DNA of 64,000 bases, from the NCBI RefSeq assembly GCF_009937995.1, contig NZ_AP021881.1:2604001-2668000 (forward strand), written 5' to 3'. Below are positions 60,124 through 64,000 of this stretch, piece by piece. Below the pieces are notes generated by a model that was not told where the DNA came from, did no database searches, and saw only the letters and a list, made by a program, of their open reading frames with translations. The stretch comes from Sulfuriferula nivalis (GTDB lineage Bacteria; Pseudomonadota; Gammaproteobacteria; Burkholderiales; Sulfuriferulaceae). Both the position numbers and the translations under genes were made by a program. Within the stretch, counting starts at the first letter, position 1. Each line of letters starts with the position of its first letter.

Positions 60124-62007
60124 TTACACTTCAGCCGCGGGTTTTGCCGCAGGACTGACTGGCGCGCTAGGCGTACCCCCTTGTGGTGGCACAGGCGGTA
60201 CCGAAGCTAAAGGTTTTGGTGGGCGCGGCTGTAAACCATCCATAATATCTTTAATTTGATCCGCATCTATCGTTTCCCACTCCAACAATGACTTAGTCAT
60301 CATTTCAACTTTGTCACGATTATCTTCCAATATCTTGCGGGCAATCGCATATTGCTCATCAATTATTCTACGGATTTCTATATCAACTTTTTGCATGGTT
60401 GACTCAGAGACGCTCTTACTACGCCCACCGAAGCCTTCTGCTTCATTGTCGCTATAAACCATGGTGCCCAACGTAGGTGACATACCCCATTGCGTCACCA
60501 TGCGCCGCGCCATATCAGTTGCACGCTCAAAATCATTCGATGCACCAGTCGTCATATTGTCCATGAATACTTCTTCGGCAATACGCCCACCGAATAGCAC
60601 GGATATATTTTGCAGTATTTGTATTCTGTCCATACTATAACGATCTTCTGTCGGCAACTGCATGGTCAATCCCAGTGCACGCCCACGAGGAATGATGGTT
60701 ACTTTATGCACAGGATCAGTTTTATCCAGCAGATAGGCAACCACTGCATGGCCTGACTCGTGGTATGCCGTGTTCTGACGCTCATGCTCGGGCATCACCA
60801 TACCCTTACGTTCCGCACCCATCATGATTTTATCTTTGGCACGTTCAAAGTCATCCATCTCAACCAGACGCTTATTACTGCGAGCCGCAAATAAAGCGGC
60901 TTCATTCACCAAATTTGCCAAATCCGCACCGGAAAAACCAGGTGTGCCACGCGCCAGAATATCAGGACGCACATCTGGTGCAGCTGGGATCTTACGCATA
61001 TGCACTAACAAAATCTGCTCACGACCGCGTATATCTGGCAAGTTCACATACACCTGACGGTCAAAACGACCCGGACGTAATAAAGCTGGATCAAGTACAT
61101 CAGGACGGTTAGTTGCAGCGATAACGATGACACCAGATGCACCTTCGAAACCGTCCATCTCAACCAACAACTGGTTCAAGGTTTGTTCGCGCTCGTCATT
61201 ACCACCACCCATACCAGCACCACGCTGGCGACCTACCGCGTCAATTTCATCAATAAAGATAATACAGGGCGCGTGCTTTTTCGCCTGATCAAACATATCA
61301 CGCACACGCGATGCACCAACGCCGACAAACATTTCCACGAAATCCGAACCTGAAATGCTGAAAAATGGCACTTTTGCCTCGCCTGCAATCGCCTTAGCCA
61401 GCAAGGTTTTACCCGTACCCGGGCTACCTGCCATTAATACACCACGTGGCACGCGACCACCCAGCTTCTGGAATTTAGATGGATCACGCAAGAAATCAAC
61501 CAGTTCCGAAACCTCTTCCTTGGCTTCATCGCAACCCGCCACATCCGCAAAAGTAATCTGGTTAGTAGATTCATCCATCATTTTCGCTTTGCTTTTACCA
61601 AACGAAAACGCACCACCTTTACCCCCACCTTGCATCTGGCGCATGAAAAATACCCATACACCGATCAACAATAACATCGGGAACCAGGATATGAATATCT
61701 GCGTCAGGAATGAAGGTTCTTCTTCAGGCTTAGCTTCAATCGCAACACCATTTTTAAGTAAGTCAGAGACCATCCAGGGGTCTGATGGCGCATAGGTACT
61801 AAAACGCTTACCATCATTTTTAATACCCTTGATGACATGATTTTCTATCACGACCTTAGCGATCTGACCTTGTTTCACTTCATCAACAAACTGGGAGTAA
61901 TCCATTTGCGCTTGTGCAGCTTGGTGCGAACCAAATTGATTGAACACCGTCATCATTACCAACGCAACGACCAACCATATCGCAATATTTTTAAACATAT
62001 TATTCAT
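60124..62007 (-). CDS. ftsH: ATP-dependent zinc metalloprotease FtsH
   Basis: Membrane-anchored AAA+ protease controlling sigma-32, LpxC and damaged membrane proteins. Two TM segments (about 6-22 and 103-121) flank a periplasmic domain. Walker A is at 194-201 (GSPGTGKT), Walker B is in [11 protein letters not shown], the SRH region is [19 protein letters not shown], and the zinc motif HESGH lies near residue 418. It is 627 residues long with a Pro-rich tail. It follows rlmE in the conserved order. Confidence 0.97.
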   Translation of the reverse strand: MNNMFKNIAIWLVVALVMMTVFNQFGSHQAAQAQMDYSQFVDEVKQGQIAKVVIENHVIKGIKNDGKRFSTYAPSDPWMVSDLLKNGVAIEAKPEEEPSFLTQIFISWFPMLLLIGVWVFFMRQMQGGGKGGAFSFGKSKAKMMDESTNQITFADVAGCDEAKEEVSELVDFLRDPSKFQKLGGRVPRGVLMAGSPGTGKTLLAKAIAGEAKVPFFSISGSDFVEMFVGVGASRVRDMFDQAKKHAPCIIFIDEIDAVGRQRGAGMGGGNDEREQTLNQLLVEMDGFEGASGVIVIAATNRPDVLDPALLRPGRFDRQVYVNLPDIRGREQILLVHMRKIPAAPDVRPDILARGTPGFSGADLANLVNEAALFAARSNKRLVEMDDFERAKDKIMMGAERKGMVMPEHERQNTAYHESGHAVVAYLLDKTDPVHKVTIIPRGRALGLTMQLPTEDRYSMDRIQILQNISVLFGGRIAEEVFMDNMTTGASNDFERATDMARRMVTQWGMSPTLGTMVYSDNEAEGFGGRSKSVSESTMQKVDIEIRRIIDEQYAIARKILEDNRDKVEMMTKSLLEWETIDADQIKDIMDGLQPRPPKPLASVPPVPPQGGTPSAPVSPAAKPAAEV

Positions 62008-62071
62008 AAACTAGCTCCAGACTGAGCGATTGTAACTATCTCAAAGACAATGATTGATTCTAACGCGTTTC

Positions 62072-62698
62072 CTAGGCCGGCGTCACCGATGGACGCAAAT
62101 TTTTGCACAACAAATAAACCTCACTACTACGATCCCTTGACGCTTTCGGCTTCCGGGTCAGCACCTGTTCAAACACATCTCGCATTAACTTTACGTACTC
62201 CTGAAAACCCTCACCTTGAAACACTTTGACCAAAAATTGACCATTTGGTTTCAAATAAGCACTTGCAAATTCCAGCGCAAGCTCACACAAATACATGCTA
62301 CGAGCCTGATCGGCAGTGGCTACACCACTCATATTGGGGGCCATATCGGAAATAACAAGGTCCACTTTACGATTATTTAATGCCAGAGCTAATTGTTCCA
62401 ATGTCGCCTGTTCAGTGAAATCACCCTGAATAAAGGTTACTCCCGGAATACTATCCATCTCCAGTATATCCATAGCGATAACTTGCGCACCCTTACGCAT
62501 AGCCAGTTGCGACCACCCACCCGGGGTGGCACCCAAGTCCACTACTAAAGCACCATTACGTAGCAAATGATCGCGCTCGTCTATCTCGGCCAACTTGAAT
62601 GCTGCACGTGAACGATAACCTTGCGCCTTAGCCAGTTTCACATAAGGATCATTAATATGCTCTCGCATCCAAGCTTTGCTGGTTCTACTAGGCTTCAT
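62072..62698 (-). CDS. rlmE: 23S rRNA (uridine2552-2'-O)-methyltransferase RlmE
   Basis: Methylates U2552 of the ribosomal A-loop, needed for late 50S assembly. The SAM site is [13 protein letters not shown]. The catalytic K-D-K-E set appears as Lys in [11 protein letters not shown], Asp in LVISDMAPN, Lys in [10 protein letters not shown] and Glu in SSEVYLLC. It is 208 residues long. It is divergent from yhbY with only 36 bases between the start codons and upstream of ftsH. Confidence 0.96.
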   Translation of the reverse strand: MKPSRTSKAWMREHINDPYVKLAKAQGYRSRAAFKLAEIDERDHLLRNGALVVDLGATPGGWSQLAMRKGAQVIAMDILEMDSIPGVTFIQGDFTEQATLEQLALALNNRKVDLVISDMAPNMSGVATADQARSMYLCELALEFASAYLKPNGQFLVKVFQGEGFQEYVKLMRDVFEQVLTRKPKASRDRSSEVYLLCKNLRPSVTPA

Positions 62699-62734
62699 CA
62701 GATAAAATACGGGTTTGGTTTAAGGAATAACAAG

Positions 62735-63031
62735 ATGATTAGTATTAACGCGCTACAACGTCGCTATTTACGCGCCCAAGCTCATGCTCTGCACCCTGTC
62801 GTCATGATAGGCGACGCAGGACTATCCGAAGCTGTCATGCGTGAAATTGATATTAACCTAAAAAGCCACGAATTAATTAAAATTCGCGTACTAGGTGATG
62901 ATAGAGACGCACGTGCAACCATGCTAACAACAATATGTGAAACTTTAGGCGCTGTAAACGTCCAGCACATCGGCAAACTACTTATCATTTACCGCCCGGC
63001 AGAGAAACCAAAACTGGCTTTACCAAAATAA
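62735..63031 (+). CDS. yhbY: YhbY-family RNA-binding protein
   Basis: Small CRS1/YhbY (CRM) domain protein associated with the large ribosomal subunit assembly. The start at 62735, with AAGGA upstream, gives 98 residues; the frame extending left to 62621 lies inside rlmE. ALQRRYLRAQAHALHPVVMIGDAGLS and the GxxG-like VLGDDRDAR loop are typical. It abuts the convergent DUF4149 gene with no spacer between the stop codons. Confidence 0.93.
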   Translation: MISINALQRRYLRAQAHALHPVVMIGDAGLSEAVMREIDINLKSHELIKIRVLGDDRDARATMLTTICETLGAVNVQHIGKLLIIYRPAEKPKLALPK

Positions 63032-63487
63032 TTACTTAGCCGATTGCTTAATCAACAGCACCAAGCCTAGCAGGCTTTCTATAATATAAGCAATGCGGGA
63101 AACACCATGCCAATGTGCAAAGCGATCACTAAATATGCTTTGCATAACGGCTTTAGGCATGGCTTGTTCTTTCAAACTTTCCATAATGGGCTGTATACCA
63201 AACTGCATACCTACGGTAATAAGCAACATCAACAATACAGCCCAAACAAAAGCCTGCTTAAAAGCAGCCCCGCCAAACTGGTTGATACGGAAAATCAGCA
63301 AATACACAGCACATACGATGCCAACATAGGCGATTACCGTAAACATACTACCCGCCAAGTTACCCGCAAGCTGTTTATCATCCAACTGGATAAACAAAAC
63401 AGGTGCAGCAATATACCCTATCGCCCACAAGCCACCTACCCACATGACCATGGCAATTTTTTCCATCAACATACCCAGTTTAGGCAT
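63032..63487 (-). CDS. DUF4149 family membrane protein
   Basis: A 151-residue protein with four hydrophobic segments, conserved between greA and yhbY in betaproteobacteria; the function is unknown. It opens with a WVGGLWAIGYIAAPVLF segment typical of the family. The start overlaps the greA stop as TAATG, so it is coupled to greA. Confidence 0.87.
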   Translation of the reverse strand: MPKLGMLMEKIAMVMWVGGLWAIGYIAAPVLFIQLDDKQLAGNLAGSMFTVIAYVGIVCAVYLLIFRINQFGGAAFKQAFVWAVLLMLLITVGMQFGIQPIMESLKEQAMPKAVMQSIFSDRFAHWHGVSRIAYIIESLLGLVLLIKQSAK

Positions 63488-63972
63488 TAGATGTACTGCA
63501 CTTCCAGAATTTCATATTGACGAATCCCGCCCGGCGCCATCACATCTGCTGTATCGCCCTCACTTTTACCTATCAATGCACGCGCTATGGGCGACCCTAT
63601 CGATATTTTCGCTTGCTTGATATCAGCCTCATCATCACCCACAATTTGATAAGTGACTTGCTCGCCCGTTTCCAGCTCTTCCAGCATTACAGTAGCACCG
63701 AAAACGATACGCCCTTCGGTGTCTAGTGTTGCAGGGTCGATAATTTGTGCGGTGGACAGTTTACCTTCCAGATCCGCAATCCGCCCCTCAATAAAACCCT
63801 GCTTTTCTTTCGCTGCATCGTATTCTGCGTTTTCTGACAAGTCACCTTGTGCGCGCGCTTCGGCAATAGCCTGAATCACTGCATGACGCTCTACAGTTTT
63901 GAGTTGATGCAACTCATCACGCAACATTTGCGCGCCTTTAACAGTTAACGGAGTTTTAATCATCATGTTCAT
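63487..63972 (-). CDS. greA: Transcription elongation factor GreA
   Basis: Rescues arrested RNA polymerase by stimulating transcript cleavage. It is 161 residues long. The N-terminal coiled coil ends in the acidic tip [16 protein letters not shown], where Asp and Glu (D-x-x-E) act in cleavage. The C-terminal FKBP-like domain includes [22 protein letters not shown] lies 8 bases before ATG 63972. One base upstream there is an in-frame stop of an open minus-strand reading frame running off the window, possibly the end of carB, but only eight codons are visible. Confidence 0.96.
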   Translation of the reverse strand: MNMMIKTPLTVKGAQMLRDELHQLKTVERHAVIQAIAEARAQGDLSENAEYDAAKEKQGFIEGRIADLEGKLSTAQIIDPATLDTEGRIVFGATVMLEELETGEQVTYQIVGDDEADIKQAKISIGSPIARALIGKSEGDTADVMAPGGIRQYEILEVQYI

Positions 63973-64000
63973 CTTACTTTTCCTCAGGCATTAAGTTGCC

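Noticed and set aside
62621-62734. N-terminal extension of yhbY into rlmE
   Set aside because: The extension is antisense to the rlmE N-terminus and has no similarity to the compact YhbY fold; ATG 62735 has a good ribosome site.
63974-64000. End of an open minus-strand frame upstream of greA (possible carB 3' end)
   Set aside because: Only eight codons plus a stop are visible and they do not allow a family assignment.
1-64000. Search for a novel defence, secretion or biosynthetic island
   Set aside because: Apart from the IS at the left edge, every region matches conserved core gene order. No integrase, tRNA-linked insertion, toxin-antitoxin pair, CRISPR array or phage gene was seen.

Overview
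The window looks like chromosome from a betaproteobacterium, most likely order Nitrosomonadales (Sulfuricellaceae, Gallionellaceae or Methylophilaceae-like). The reasons are the block order greA - DUF4149 / yhbY - rlmE - ftsH - folP - glmM, tpiA - secG - tRNA-Leu(GAG) - nuoA-N - DUF2818, the leuCDB - asd - usg - fimV - truA - trpFBA - accD - folC - dedD - cvpA - purF - metZ series, and the presence of DUF1841 and DUF2818. Genus cannot be fixed from sequence reading alone. Almost all of the window is core chromosome. The only clear mobile element is an IS3-family insertion at the left edge.

Layout. 1-734: right part of an IS3-family IS, inserted into a GGDEF-EAL gene whose 3' part follows (735-1946). 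2025-2804: stand-alone EAL phosphodiesterase. 2879-10255: rlmJ (-), sbcB and a six-TM potassium channel (+), then the minus-strand run cysS - HD-GYP - marC - SpoU methyltransferase. 10346-13810 (+): a TPR protein and an L,D-transpeptidase sharing a C-terminal NTF2-like domain, then ppiB and lpxH. 13816-14912 (-): yccF and a secreted protein of unknown function. 14902-33403 (-): metZ preceded by a SAM-II-type riboswitch, then (in reverse transcription order) purF, cvpA, dedD-like, folC, accD, trpA, trpB, trpF, truA, an EcfT-like membrane protein, fimV, usg, asd, leuB, leuD, leuC. 33466-35167 (-): an MFS transporter and msrA. 35248-37813 (+): an unrecognised 138-aa protein, nth (no ATG/GTG/TTG at the expected start), a FIST-domain sensor and DUF1841. 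37799-52414 (-): DUF2818 and the complete 14-gene complex I operon. 52563-53867 (-): tRNA-Leu, secG, tpiA. 54076-57840 (+): pstSCAB behind a Pho box, without phoU. 57892-62698 (-): glmM, folP, ftsH, rlmE. 62735-64000: yhbY (+), DUF4149 and greA (-). No gene-free stretch exceeds 300 bases.

How the parts work together. The window supplies respiratory complex I; phosphate uptake; leucine, tryptophan, methionine/lysine-branch, purine and folate biosynthesis; cell-envelope precursors (lpxH, glmM, an L,D-transpeptidase); RNA modification (rlmJ, rlmE, truA, a SpoU enzyme); and three c-di-GMP turnover proteins within the first 9 kb. The most interesting regulatory feature is upstream of metZ: a promoter, a compact pseudoknot-type SAM-II aptamer, a mutually exclusive 9-bp antiterminator and a 14-bp intrinsic terminator, packed into about 120 bases. 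I found no CRISPR array, prophage, defence island or secretion cluster.
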